From NCBI GenBank assembly GCA_902489275.1, contig CABTZK010000023.1, positions 1 to 31,594 on the forward strand: a DNA stretch of 31,594 nucleotides, in the 5' to 3' direction. Source of the DNA: an uncultured Porphyromonadaceae bacterium. Lineage in GTDB: Bacteria > Bacteroidota > Bacteroidia > Bacteroidales > Muribaculaceae. This document shows positions 8,059 through 14,875 of this stretch, one piece after another. Positions within the stretch are counted from its first letter, which is position 1. Each line of letters begins with the position of its first letter. The notes beneath the pieces are model-generated. The model did no database searches and was not told the origin of the DNA. It saw only the letters and a program-made list of their open reading frames with translations. The translations under genes were made by a program, and so were the position numbers.

Positions 8059-8090
8059 GTTGGTATAATGACCAAAAAGTGGTAATTTTG
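8059..8090 (+). promoter_or_regulatory. Promoter of the S24 repressor gene
   Basis: GTTG (8059-8062), 20 nt, then TAATTTTG (8083-8090), a perfect -7 box. Transcription would begin near 8097, about 30 nt before the ATG at 8126. Confidence 0.6.
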
Positions 8091-8125
8091 CCAGCCGATT
8101 AGGAATGACGTAAAAAACTGTGATT

Positions 8126-8806
8126 ATGCCCGACAAAGATATTGTGTCACGCATTAGGTATCTCATCAAGGAATTGAATTTCAGTCAATTGGAATTCTCT
8201 AAAAAGATTGATGTCGATGCTTCCAACCTTTCTAAGTACCTCAATGGCCACCTTGCCATCAGTGATGCGCTCGTGAACCGCATTGTCATTAACTTGGGCG
8301 TGAACAAGGACTGGCTGGTCAAGGGCACCGATTTGCCTTATGGCAAGCAAAATACCGTGCCGTCAACGGTCGTCTCACCGGGCGAGCTGGCCTACTCGCA
8401 ACTGCCTGGCACGCCCGTCTACGACATCGACGTCACGGCTGGCACGATGCCGCGCGCGCGCATGTTTTGCGACGACCAGATTATTGGTGTCGTGAACTTG
8501 CCCGACATCAGCGAGCAGTGTCGCATCGTGAGGGTGAGTGGCGACTCGATGAGTCCTATCATTCGCAGTGGCGACCTCATCGCCGTGAGGGAGCTGAGCA
8601 ACTTGCAGCAAATCTTCTGGGGGCAAATCTATGTTGTTTTGCTCGACGACTATCGCCTGGTGAAGTACGTCCGCAAGAACCCTAATCCCGCCATGGTGAC
8701 TTTGCGCAGCGAGAACAAGAACTATGACGACATGGACATTCATCGCGACGAAATCCGCGACATGATGTTCGTGCAACACATTATTCATTTAGACACAAGA
8801 AATTGA
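8126..8806 (+). CDS. HTH/S24 LexA-CI-like autocleavable repressor
   Basis: A 226-residue regulator. Residues about 5-60 form an XRE-type HTH (QLEFSKKIDVDASNLSKYLNG). Residues about 96-222 form an S24 (LexA/CI/UmuD-like) peptidase domain. The self-cleavage apparatus is intact: Ala105-Gly106 in DVTAGTMP, nucleophile Ser141 in VSGDSMSP, and Lys180 in RLVKYVRK. The 36- and 39-residue spacings are close to those of E. coli LexA (Ala84, Ser119, Lys156). It may therefore be inactivated by DNA damage or a similar signal. A GTG at 8120 is in frame, but the ATG at 8126 gives the usual start. It is co-oriented with, and 24 bp from, the M16 protease gene, so the two are probably co-transcribed. There are no phage genes around it; a stand-alone stress regulator is likelier than a prophage repressor. 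Confidence 0.85.
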   Translation: MPDKDIVSRIRYLIKELNFSQLEFSKKIDVDASNLSKYLNGHLAISDALVNRIVINLGVNKDWLVKGTDLPYGKQNTVPSTVVSPGELAYSQLPGTPVYDIDVTAGTMPRARMFCDDQIIGVVNLPDISEQCRIVRVSGDSMSPIIRSGDLIAVRELSNLQQIFWGQIYVVLLDDYRLVKYVRKNPNPAMVTLRSENKNYDDMDIHRDEIRDMMFVQHIIHLDTRN

Positions 8807-8830
8807 CCGGTGCAATTCTCGGCAGGACCA

Positions 8831-10072
8831 ATGCCCGCGTCACACCTCAACACGATGGCTATCTTTCATGAGACATTACCCAACGGCTTGCGGCTCGTGC
8901 ATGTGCAAAATCATGCCCGGGTGGGCTGGTGCGGCCTGGCAGTGAACGCTGGCAGCCGCGACGACTTTCCATGCCGACAAGGGCTTGCGCACTTTGTGGA
9001 GCACACCATTTTCAAGGGCACAACGCATCGCCGGGCCTGGCACATCCTCAACCGCATGGAAACGGTGGGCGGCGAGCTGAATGCCTACACCACCAAGGAG
9101 GGCACCATGCTCTATAGCGTTTTTCCCTCGCAGCACGTGGAGCGCGCCATCGAGTTGATGAGCGACCTTGTTACTTGCTCGGTTTTCCCCGAGGCCGAGC
9201 TCGAACGTGAGAAAGATGTTGTGCTTGAGGAGGTGGCCAGTTACCGCGACACGCCCAGCGAGGCTATCTTTGACGATTTGGAGGACATCGCCTTTGCTGG
9301 CCATGGCATGGGACACAATATTTTGGGCAGTGAGCAGCACATTGCGCGCATGACCAGTGCCGATTGCCAGCGCTACCTGAAAATGCAGTATGTGCCAGCC
9401 AACATGGCGTTTTTTTCGCTCGGCCCCTGCTCGCCAGGTAAAATCTTCGGCCTTGCCGCCAAGCACTTCGGCGCGATGCACCATGCGTTGCAGCGCCCCG
9501 AGCGTGTGCCCCCGGCCGTTCTCGCTCCCGAGCATCGGGAGGTGGACATTGACGTGCACCAGTGCCACACGGTGGTTGCGGCTCGTGTCCCCGGCATGTA
9601 CGACGAGGGGCGTTTTGCCCTGGCGTTGCTCAACAACATGCTTGGCGGCCCAGGCATGAACTCGCTGCTCAATGTGCGGCTGCGCGAGCGCCAGGGGCTC
9701 GTCTACACGGTGGAGTCGTCGATTGCCAGCTTCACCGATTGCGGACTTTTTGAAATCTATTTCGGGTGTGAGCGAAACAAGGTGAGCCGAAGCCTGGGCC
9801 ACGTGTTCCGCACCATCGACGAGCTGGCTCAATCGGCATTGCCCGCGCATCGCCTCGATGCGTGCAAGCGTCAATATTGTGGGCAGATGCTGGTGGCCTC
9901 GTCCAATCCCGAGGCTGTGGCCATGAGGGCAGGAAAGAGCCTGCTCTTTTGGAATGAGGTGACCGAGGTCCAGGATTCAATCGACCGCATTTTGCAAGTC
10001 ACCCCCGAGCAACTGCGCATGGCCGCCGAGCGCCTCACCCGCGACCATGCCACCATCCTCACTTTTCATTAG
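8831..10072 (+). CDS. M16-family zinc metalloprotease (insulinase/processing-peptidase-like)
   Basis: A protein of about 413 residues matching the single-chain, half-size M16B type. The inverted zinc motif HxxEH is present as HFVEH (about residues 54-58), with the third ligand Glu in VVLEEV about 76 residues later. The C-terminal half carries the LNNMLGGPGMNSLLNVRLRE and RQGLVYTVES block that closes the substrate chamber. No signal peptide is seen, so it is probably cytosolic and degrades peptides or a specific target. Possible starts are GTG 8810, ATG 8831 and ATG 8855; 8831 is chosen for the AGGA just upstream. It follows the S24 repressor gene closely. Convergent with the membrane-protein gene at 10090. 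Confidence 0.88.
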   Translation: MPASHLNTMAIFHETLPNGLRLVHVQNHARVGWCGLAVNAGSRDDFPCRQGLAHFVEHTIFKGTTHRRAWHILNRMETVGGELNAYTTKEGTMLYSVFPSQHVERAIELMSDLVTCSVFPEAELEREKDVVLEEVASYRDTPSEAIFDDLEDIAFAGHGMGHNILGSEQHIARMTSADCQRYLKMQYVPANMAFFSLGPCSPGKIFGLAAKHFGAMHHALQRPERVPPAVLAPEHREVDIDVHQCHTVVAARVPGMYDEGRFALALLNNMLGGPGMNSLLNVRLRERQGLVYTVESSIASFTDCGLFEIYFGCERNKVSRSLGHVFRTIDELAQSALPAHRLDACKRQYCGQMLVASSNPEAVAMRAGKSLLFWNEVTEVQDSIDRILQVTPEQLRMAAERLTRDHATILTFH

Positions 10073-10089
10073 CTTGAGGAGCAGCAGGG

Positions 10090-10689
10090 CTACTCCTTGA
10101 GCAGTTCGTTGATCTGCTCAATCACTTCGGCGGCTTGGCGCTGGTTCTTGCGGTAGAAACTGTAGCCAAGAAGCGCACCCACTATCCCCCCGAGGCAGCC
10201 TCCAACCATCATGTAGACGGCGCTCGCTCCCCAACTGCCCGACAGCATGAAAAGCTCATAGCCGAACCACACGAGCCACACGGCCAGGGAAGGAAGACCG
10301 AAAAACAGCCAGCGTTGGCTCATCTTCTTCATGCGCGCCACGCGGCGGCAGGTGTCAACAAGGTCGCCGTCCATCACGTTTTGCGCCTTGATGCCCCAGT
10401 TGCTCCAGATGTTGTAGGCGAACGCAATCGCCATGAACACATCGGTGGCCACGAGGAAGGCGATCGACAGTTTCATGCGCATCAGCGTCCACGGCACGTA
10501 GACCATGGCCACGATGGTGATCAGTCCTATGACGATGGCGTTTTTGTTGAGCTTTTTCACGTTGTCGAGCATGATTTTGCGCATGATGCGGTCATTCACA
10601 AGCTCTTGTGAGGCTGCTTTGTCTTTGAGCAGGACCATCTGGTGGCGCATTTGCTCCAATTCTGCGTTTTCAATATTCTTGCGTTCCAT
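10090..10689 (-). CDS. Four-helix membrane protein, partner of the ECF sigma factor
   Basis: A 199-residue protein. Residues 1-50 are a charged cytoplasmic segment with coiled-coil character (ENAELEQMRHQMVLLKDKAA). Four membrane helices follow at about 52-72, 74-98, 126-148 and 154-178, and a short charged tail. It starts 17 bp after the sigma-factor gene and is surely co-transcribed with it. In that position one expects an anti-sigma factor. The cytoplasmic N-terminus could bind sigma, but no HxxxCxxC zinc anti-sigma motif or FecR-like domain is present. The assignment as regulator is inference from position only. Homologues next to sigma genes seem common in Bacteroidales, but I cannot name the family. 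Confidence 0.7.
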   Translation of the reverse strand: MERKNIENAELEQMRHQMVLLKDKAASQELVNDRIMRKIMLDNVKKLNKNAIVIGLITIVAMVYVPWTLMRMKLSIAFLVATDVFMAIAFAYNIWSNWGIKAQNVMDGDLVDTCRRVARMKKMSQRWLFFGLPSLAVWLVWFGYELFMLSGSWGASAVYMMVGGCLGGIVGALLGYSFYRKNQRQAAEVIEQINELLKE

Positions 10690-10706
10690 GTCGCTCTTGT
10701 GTGTTT

Positions 10707-11189
10707 TTAGTCATCGTTTGCCATTTGCTTGAGTTGCTCTTTGATTCTAAACAGGCGCACCGACACTTGCTGGGTGGTGATGCCCACAATGGCTGCGATT
10801 TCGTCGTAGCTCATGCTTTCAAGCCACAGCAGCACGATGGCGCGGTCAAAAGGCCGTAGCTTGCCAATGCGTTGCTTGAGCATGTTCACCTGGCGGGTTT
10901 CAGCGTCTCGGTCCTCAAAGAGGTTAATGTCCATCGTGAGCGGCACGGTGTCGATTTTCTTCTTCCGGTCGCTTGAGATGCACGTGTTCAGGGTAACGCG
11001 CCACAGCCATGTTTTCATACGGCTTTGGCCTTTGAAGTTTTCGAGTCCTCGCCAAATGTTGATGAGGGATTCCTGAAACAGGTCGTTCACCTCTTCAGGA
11101 TCCTTGCTAAACATGTAGCACACCGAGTAGATGGTACCCTTGTGTGCCTTGACCAGTTGCTCAAACTTCAATTCTAAATCTGTTTTCAT
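10707..11189 (-). CDS. ECF-type RNA polymerase sigma factor
   Basis: A 160-residue protein with only sigma regions 2 and 4. Region 2 (about 12-80) has DLFQESLINIWRGLENF and MKTWLWRVTLNTCIS, which recognise the -10 element and melt DNA. Region 4 (about 105-155) has FDRAIVLLWLESMSYDEIAAIVGI followed by the recognition helix TTQQVSVRLFRIKEQLK. An AAAAAGG ribosome-binding site precedes the ATG. Target genes cannot be told from this window. It heads a two-gene operon with the membrane protein downstream, which probably controls it. Confidence 0.93.
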   Translation of the reverse strand: MKTDLELKFEQLVKAHKGTIYSVCYMFSKDPEEVNDLFQESLINIWRGLENFKGQSRMKTWLWRVTLNTCISSDRKKKIDTVPLTMDINLFEDRDAETRQVNMLKQRIGKLRPFDRAIVLLWLESMSYDEIAAIVGITTQQVSVRLFRIKEQLKQMANDD

Positions 11190-11335
11190 TGCCTTTTTAG
11201 AATGTCGTTACACTTGTTAGACGCAAGGGTGGATGAAAAACTACATGGAATATTTGAAAAAAAACAGGGTGGGGTGATAGGCCCGCCCGTCAGCGAGGTG
11301 GGGCGGGCGAGTGGCAGGCAGCGTGGAGGGGGAGG

Positions 11336-11737
11336 CTAAGCTTGGTCATCGGGCTGCCCTTGCTTTTTCTTTTGCTCCTTCTTCACTTCGTGCTCGTAGG
11401 CTATGGAGACGTAGATTTGCATCACGGCGCCAGCCACGAGAAACGCGAGGCAGTCTTGCCACTTGCCATTAGGCGAGAACAGGAAAAAGGCCGCGGTGCA
11501 ATAGAGCAGCGACGACACCTTTCCCATGCGGTAGAGCCGGGCGATGCGCAGGTTCTTGCCCCGATAGCGCTCGGTGAGGCGCTCGGCGAGCGTGAGCACA
11601 GCGCCAAAGGCGAAGCAGTAGCGGTCGTAGGCCAGCTGGATGTCAAGCACGCGCAGGAGCACCACAACCAGCATGACGAGCAAGCCTAAGGAGAGGGTCG
11701 CATATTGCGCGATTTGTTGTTTTTCTTTTGAGAGCAT
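11336..11737 (-). CDS. Small membrane protein of unknown function
   Basis: A 133-residue protein with a hydrophobic N-terminal helix (LSLGLLVMLVVVLLRVL), a middle amphipathic region (LAERLTERYRGKNLRIARLYRMGK), two further hydrophobic stretches (about 73-110) and a Lys/Gln-rich cytoplasmic tail. I do not recognise a named domain. It lies 72 bp downstream of the DivIC-like gene on the same strand. An operon with that cell-division gene is likely. Confidence 0.7.
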   Translation of the reverse strand: MLSKEKQQIAQYATLSLGLLVMLVVVLLRVLDIQLAYDRYCFAFGAVLTLAERLTERYRGKNLRIARLYRMGKVSSLLYCTAAFFLFSPNGKWQDCLAFLVAGAVMQIYVSIAYEHEVKKEQKKKQGQPDDQA

Positions 11738-11809
11738 CGGTTCTTTATCTTGTGATCAAGTCGTTAGAGTGTTTTCAAGAGAGGGAGAGGGGAACGCTGC
11801 TGAGCCGCG

Positions 11810-12124
11810 TCAGGGAATATCGGTGATGAATACCTCCTCGTTGCTTCGCTTCATGCCATATTTCTCACGCGCGAGGCGTTCGAGCGAGGCGCGGTCGGTA
11901 TTGAGCTCGTTGGCTTTGCCTTGATACACTATCGCCGAGTCCTCGTTGGCTTTGATCTCGACTTTCAACTCGTTGATTCTTTTCTGGTAACCTTTGATTT
12001 TCAAGTAGTTGTTCTCGCCAAAGAAGAGAAGCGTGAGCATGAAAGCAATGAACACGATGAGCGGGATATTGAGCCACCGTGGAATCCATTTCGGACGATG
12101 ATAAACTTTGCCAAAAATGTTCAT
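11810..12124 (-). CDS. Septum formation initiator family protein (DivIC/FtsB-like)
   Basis: A 104-residue bitopic protein. A short cytoplasmic tail is followed by one membrane helix (about 20-36, IPLIVFIAFMLTLLFFG), a coiled coil (about 44-78), and the conserved C-terminal motif LERLAREKYGMKRSNEEVF of the FtsB/DivIC family. These proteins scaffold the divisome with FtsL and FtsQ/DivIB. The frame can be extended upstream to 12181, but those 19 residues are polar and unlike the family. The ATG at 12124 (MNIFGKVY) is therefore preferred. It is followed by the small membrane-protein gene. Confidence 0.85.
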   Translation of the reverse strand: MNIFGKVYHRPKWIPRWLNIPLIVFIAFMLTLLFFGENNYLKIKGYQKRINELKVEIKANEDSAIVYQGKANELNTDRASLERLAREKYGMKRSNEEVFITDIP

Positions 12125-12200
12125 TTTGTGTAGTTGTGGTAGACGTGTTGAGGTGTTCCCGGTGACAGCTGTACTCTCCACGAGCGCTCATGTCTACATC

Positions 12201-12221
12201 AATAATCAATAATCAATAATC
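12201..12221. repeat. AATAATC heptamer repeated three times at a gene end
   Basis: Three exact tandem copies straddle the stop codon (12213-12215) of the nucleoside-kinase gene. A gain or loss of one unit would shift where that frame ends by a few residues only. Confidence 0.7.
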
Positions 12222-13886
12222 AAATGTGCTGCCGCCCACAAACTCGCGCAGCAGGCTCGTGCGAGGGATGTCTTGCTCCTCCAGGAAATCAAAGAGTTCC
12301 AAGAAGCGGCGCAAGCGATAGGCCTCGGCATACTCGGGCACGTTCATCGGCACTTGCCGCAAGATGGGCTCGGCGTAGCTCTTCATCACAGCCAGCTCAA
12401 AGAGGAGCGAGGAGTTGAACATCGCGTCGGCGTTTTCCTGATAGGGGAAAATCCATTTCTCCTCGCCACGGCGCACGCTGGGCCAGCGCGCAATGGTGTC
12501 GCGGGCGCTGGCGCCACGGTACTTGTAGTCGCGCACGATGCGGCGCAGCAGGCGGTTGTCGCTGGTCGAAATCCAATTGTGGTCGTCGATGTTGAGTGTC
12601 GTGAGCGCCGAGACGTAGACGCGAAACTTCTGCTCCTCGGGGATTTGCTGGGTCAGCAGGGGGTTCAGGCCGTGAATGCCCTCCATGAGCAGCACGTTGT
12701 CGGGTTGCAGCCTCATGGTCTCGCCACGGTACTCGCGCCGGCCTTGCTCGAAGTTGTAGGTGGGCATTTTCACCTCCTTGCCGGCAATCAAATCTTCAAT
12801 ATCCTTGTTGAATTGCTCCAGGTCGAGCGCGTAAATCGACTCGTAGTCATAGTCGCCCGTCTCGTCGCGGGGAGTGAGCGCGCGGTCCACGAAGTAGTTG
12901 TCGAGCGCAATCACCTTGGGCTTGATGTAGTTGGTCATCAGCTGCACGGCTAAACGCTTCGACGAGGTGGTCTTGCCGCTCGACGAGGGACCGGCGATGA
13001 GCACCACACGAGCGCCCCCCTGGTGAAACCGCTCGGCGATTTGGGCGGCGATTTGGGCAAACATCTTGTTGTGCAGCGCCTCGGCCACCGTGATGAGCAG
13101 GCCGGCCTGCTTGTTGCGTATGGCCTGGTTCAACTCTCCCACATCGCTCACGTTGATCACGCAGTTAAACGCCTCGTGCTCCTCAAAGGCCCGAAACAGT
13201 TTCGGCTGGCTTTGCATCTTGGCTGGCACCGCGGGGTCGTCCTTGCTCATGCCCAGCAGCAGCATGCCGCCGTGGCTAGGCACTAAGTCAAAGGCCGTGA
13301 TGGCGCCTGTGTTGGCTGCCAGCGGGCCATAGTAGGTGTCGACCACATCGCCCAACTTGTAAAAGGTCGTGTAGATCTCTCCCGATTGCTTGAGCAGGCG
13401 CACCTTGTCGTTCAGCCCCTGGCGCTCAAACTTCTCCGTCAGCCGCTCAGTGCGGCACTCCTTGCGCGACAGCGGCATGTCGGCGTCCACTATCTCGCGC
13501 ATGCGTGCCTTGATGGCTTGCACGACATCGGGCGTAATCGTCTTGCTCTCGTGCTTGAAGTTGCAATAATAGCCGCCCAGGATGCTGTGTTCCACAATCA
13601 GGCGCTTGCCAGGATACAGGTCCGAGATGGCCTTGTAGAGGATCATGCACAGCGTGCGCGTGTACACGCGCCGGGCACTGGGGTGGTTCTTGTCGAGAAA
13701 CTCCACCTGCTTTGACCCGAACACTGGGTAATTCATATCCTCGGTCTTGTTGTTCACCCGCGCGCATATCGCGTCAAAATTCAGCCGGTGCTTGATTTTA
13801 GCATACAAATCTTGCAAGGTGTCTCCACCCGTGATGTCGACGTGCTCGTGGATATTTTTGCAATAAACTCTTATTTTTCCAACCAT
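12213..13886 (-). CDS. Nucleoside kinase with N-terminal TGS/ThrRS-like domains (uridine kinase-like)
   Basis: A 557-residue multidomain protein. Residues 1-65 form a TGS-like ubiquitin fold. Residues about 65-240 resemble the second additional domain of threonyl-tRNA synthetase (IVEHSILGGYYCNF). Residues about 285-500 form a P-loop phosphoribulokinase/uridine-kinase domain with Walker A GPSSSGKTT (299-307), followed by ALDNYFVDR and YNFEQGRREY typical of uridine kinases. It probably phosphorylates uridine/cytidine or a related nucleoside in salvage. The function of the synthetase-like half is unknown in the family. Domain order and length match the form widespread in Bacteroidetes and Firmicutes. 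It is monocistronic or leads the DivIC-like gene; a TATCTTTA box (13924-13931) lies upstream. Confidence 0.87.
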   Translation of the reverse strand: MVGKIRVYCKNIHEHVDITGGDTLQDLYAKIKHRLNFDAICARVNNKTEDMNYPVFGSKQVEFLDKNHPSARRVYTRTLCMILYKAISDLYPGKRLIVEHSILGGYYCNFKHESKTITPDVVQAIKARMREIVDADMPLSRKECRTERLTEKFERQGLNDKVRLLKQSGEIYTTFYKLGDVVDTYYGPLAANTGAITAFDLVPSHGGMLLLGMSKDDPAVPAKMQSQPKLFRAFEEHEAFNCVINVSDVGELNQAIRNKQAGLLITVAEALHNKMFAQIAAQIAERFHQGGARVVLIAGPSSSGKTTSSKRLAVQLMTNYIKPKVIALDNYFVDRALTPRDETGDYDYESIYALDLEQFNKDIEDLIAGKEVKMPTYNFEQGRREYRGETMRLQPDNVLLMEGIHGLNPLLTQQIPEEQKFRVYVSALTTLNIDDHNWISTSDNRLLRRIVRDYKYRGASARDTIARWPSVRRGEEKWIFPYQENADAMFNSSLLFELAVMKSYAEPILRQVPMNVPEYAEAYRLRRFLELFDFLEEQDIPRTSLLREFVGGSTFDY

Positions 13887-14054
13887 TTTGTATGTTTCTC
13901 GTTGGGGGTTGTCTTTCGAGCGGTAAAGATAGCGATTTATTCTTTAATTCATGTAAATTTAAGGTCAAAATTTGTTGCGTGGCCGCCTGGCAGTTCCACG
14001 GTCAGCGCATGAATGAAAGAAGCAGCCCATCGGTTGATGAACTGCTTCCGAGAG

Positions 14055-14136
14055 TGCCCAAGAAAGGACTCGAACCTTCACGCCTTGCGGCACACGCACC
14101 TGAAACGTGCGCGTCTACCAATTCCGCCACTTGGGC
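14055..14136 (-). tRNA. tRNA-Leu (anticodon CAG)
   Basis: The minus strand folds as a class II tRNA. The acceptor stem is GCCCAAG / CTTGGGC with discriminator A (14055). The D-arm is GCGGAATTGGTAGACGC. The anticodon stem CACGT / GCGTG holds the loop TTCAGGT, giving anticodon CAG. A long variable arm (GTGCCGCAAGGCGT) follows, and then the T-loop GGTTCGAGTCC. The CCA end is not encoded. It reads CUG, the leucine codon favoured by the GC-rich core. Confidence 0.95.
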
Positions 14137-14156
14137 ATTTGGCTGATTTGCGAGTG

Positions 14157-14187
14157 CAAAATTAGTAAAAAAAATTGAATTGGCAAC
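14157..14187 (-). promoter_or_regulatory. tRNA-Leu promoter
   Basis: On the minus strand: GTTG (14187-14184), 19 nt, then the perfect -7 box TAATTTTG (14164-14157), ending 20 nt before the mature tRNA 5' end. Confidence 0.65.
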
Positions 14188-14258
14188 TATGTTTGGCCAA
14201 AAACTTGCATTTTTTCTCACGGCTCTTTCATTTTTAGCGTCCGGCAGCAACAGCAAAA

Positions 14259-14500
14259 TTAGGGAAAGTTTTCGAAGAACTTGCCTTTAGGCGTGTCAGA
14301 GTTGAGTTATTCCCTTGGTCTTCTGTTGATTTTCTTTTGTGTTTCCTTGATTTTCCAGTCGGAGAAGTCATTGAAGTTTGTCTCGCGGCTGGCCGCCGAG
14401 CCCGGCACGCCGATTTCCTCCGCGATGCGGGATTGCCTCCATTTCCTTTTCAGCCCCCGGCTATATCGCGCGTCTTTAGGCCTCGATTAGTTGATTAGAC
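14259..14500 (-). pseudogene. IS30-family transposase remnant: HTH joined directly to C-terminus
   Basis: On the minus strand one frame reads LKRKWRQSRIAEEIGVPGSA and then ASRE, the N-terminal HTH of an IS30 transposase (usually IAxxIGVxxSTVSRE). Without a gap it continues TNFNDFSDWKIKETQKKINR, then RPRE, an in-frame TAA, and LNSDTPKGKFFENFP before the final stop. That second part is the IS30 C-terminus (TNFxxFSD...IxxKINxRPREKLNxxTPxxxFF). The whole DDE catalytic core is missing, so this is an internally deleted relic. It belongs to a different IS30 lineage from the copies at 1-189 and 1393-1642. Confidence 0.75.
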
Positions 14501-14638
14501 CTACAACACAAAATTAATTAATCACGGAGAGATTTCGGCCTCCCCTTTTGTTCGTATTACTTTATATTGCCGCCGGCCGCTCTTGGGGACTTTGCGCCCT
14601 CTCCGCTTGGCATTCCCCACAGTGTTTTTCATGTGATC

Positions 14639-14726
14639 AGGGCTACGCCCGCTAACACGAAAAAATTGCGTTTCAAACTGGACTTTTCAAGAAAAGCAAA
14701 AAAGCGAAAAAGAAAGGTGTAGCCCT
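14639..14726. repeat. 88-bp segment bounded by inverted AGGGCTAC ends
   Basis: AGGGCTAC (14639-14646) and GTAGCCCT (14719-14726) are inverted, and similarity continues weakly inward (GCCC against ACCT). The segment is A-rich and non-coding. It may be a miniature inverted-repeat element or a chance pair. Confidence 0.35.
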
Positions 14727-14875
14727 AAAAAATGGTGTTTTCCCCGGCAAGCAGTAAGTTTTTATGTGTTCGTTACTGCAAATGTTGAAAAGTTGTAGTA
14801 ACTTTACGTCATCAAACCATGTTGCTGGTGGGCGGATGCCCCCCAGCGATTGAGATTCTACCAATTCTTTGAAAA

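Larger units (their letters stand above)
7761..8125. other. Divergent intergenic region pckA / S24 repressor
   Basis: This AT-rich gap of about 365 bp holds the pckA leader and promoter (left) and the repressor-gene promoter (right). No further gene is visible; short palindromic operators for the neighbouring repressor were looked for and none is convincing. Confidence 0.6.
14137..14875. other. Gene-free region between tRNA-Leu and pyk
   Basis: It holds the tRNA promoter, the IS30 relic, the small inverted-repeat segment and the pyk leader. A TAACTTTA box at 14799-14806 is a candidate pyk -7 element. No intact gene is seen. Confidence 0.65.

Noticed and set aside
8876..9874. Long minus-strand frame of 332 codons inside the M16 gene
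   Set aside because: GC-rich codon use leaves the complementary frame free of stops; the M16 motifs on the plus strand are decisive.
10073..10100. Hairpin between the convergent M16 and membrane-protein genes
   Set aside because: The stem has only 8 pairs of 9 with a 3-nt loop and no U-tract on either strand.
14281..14490. Plus-strand open frame of 69 codons
   Set aside because: It is the complement of the IS30 relic, whose minus-strand translation matches known transposase motifs.
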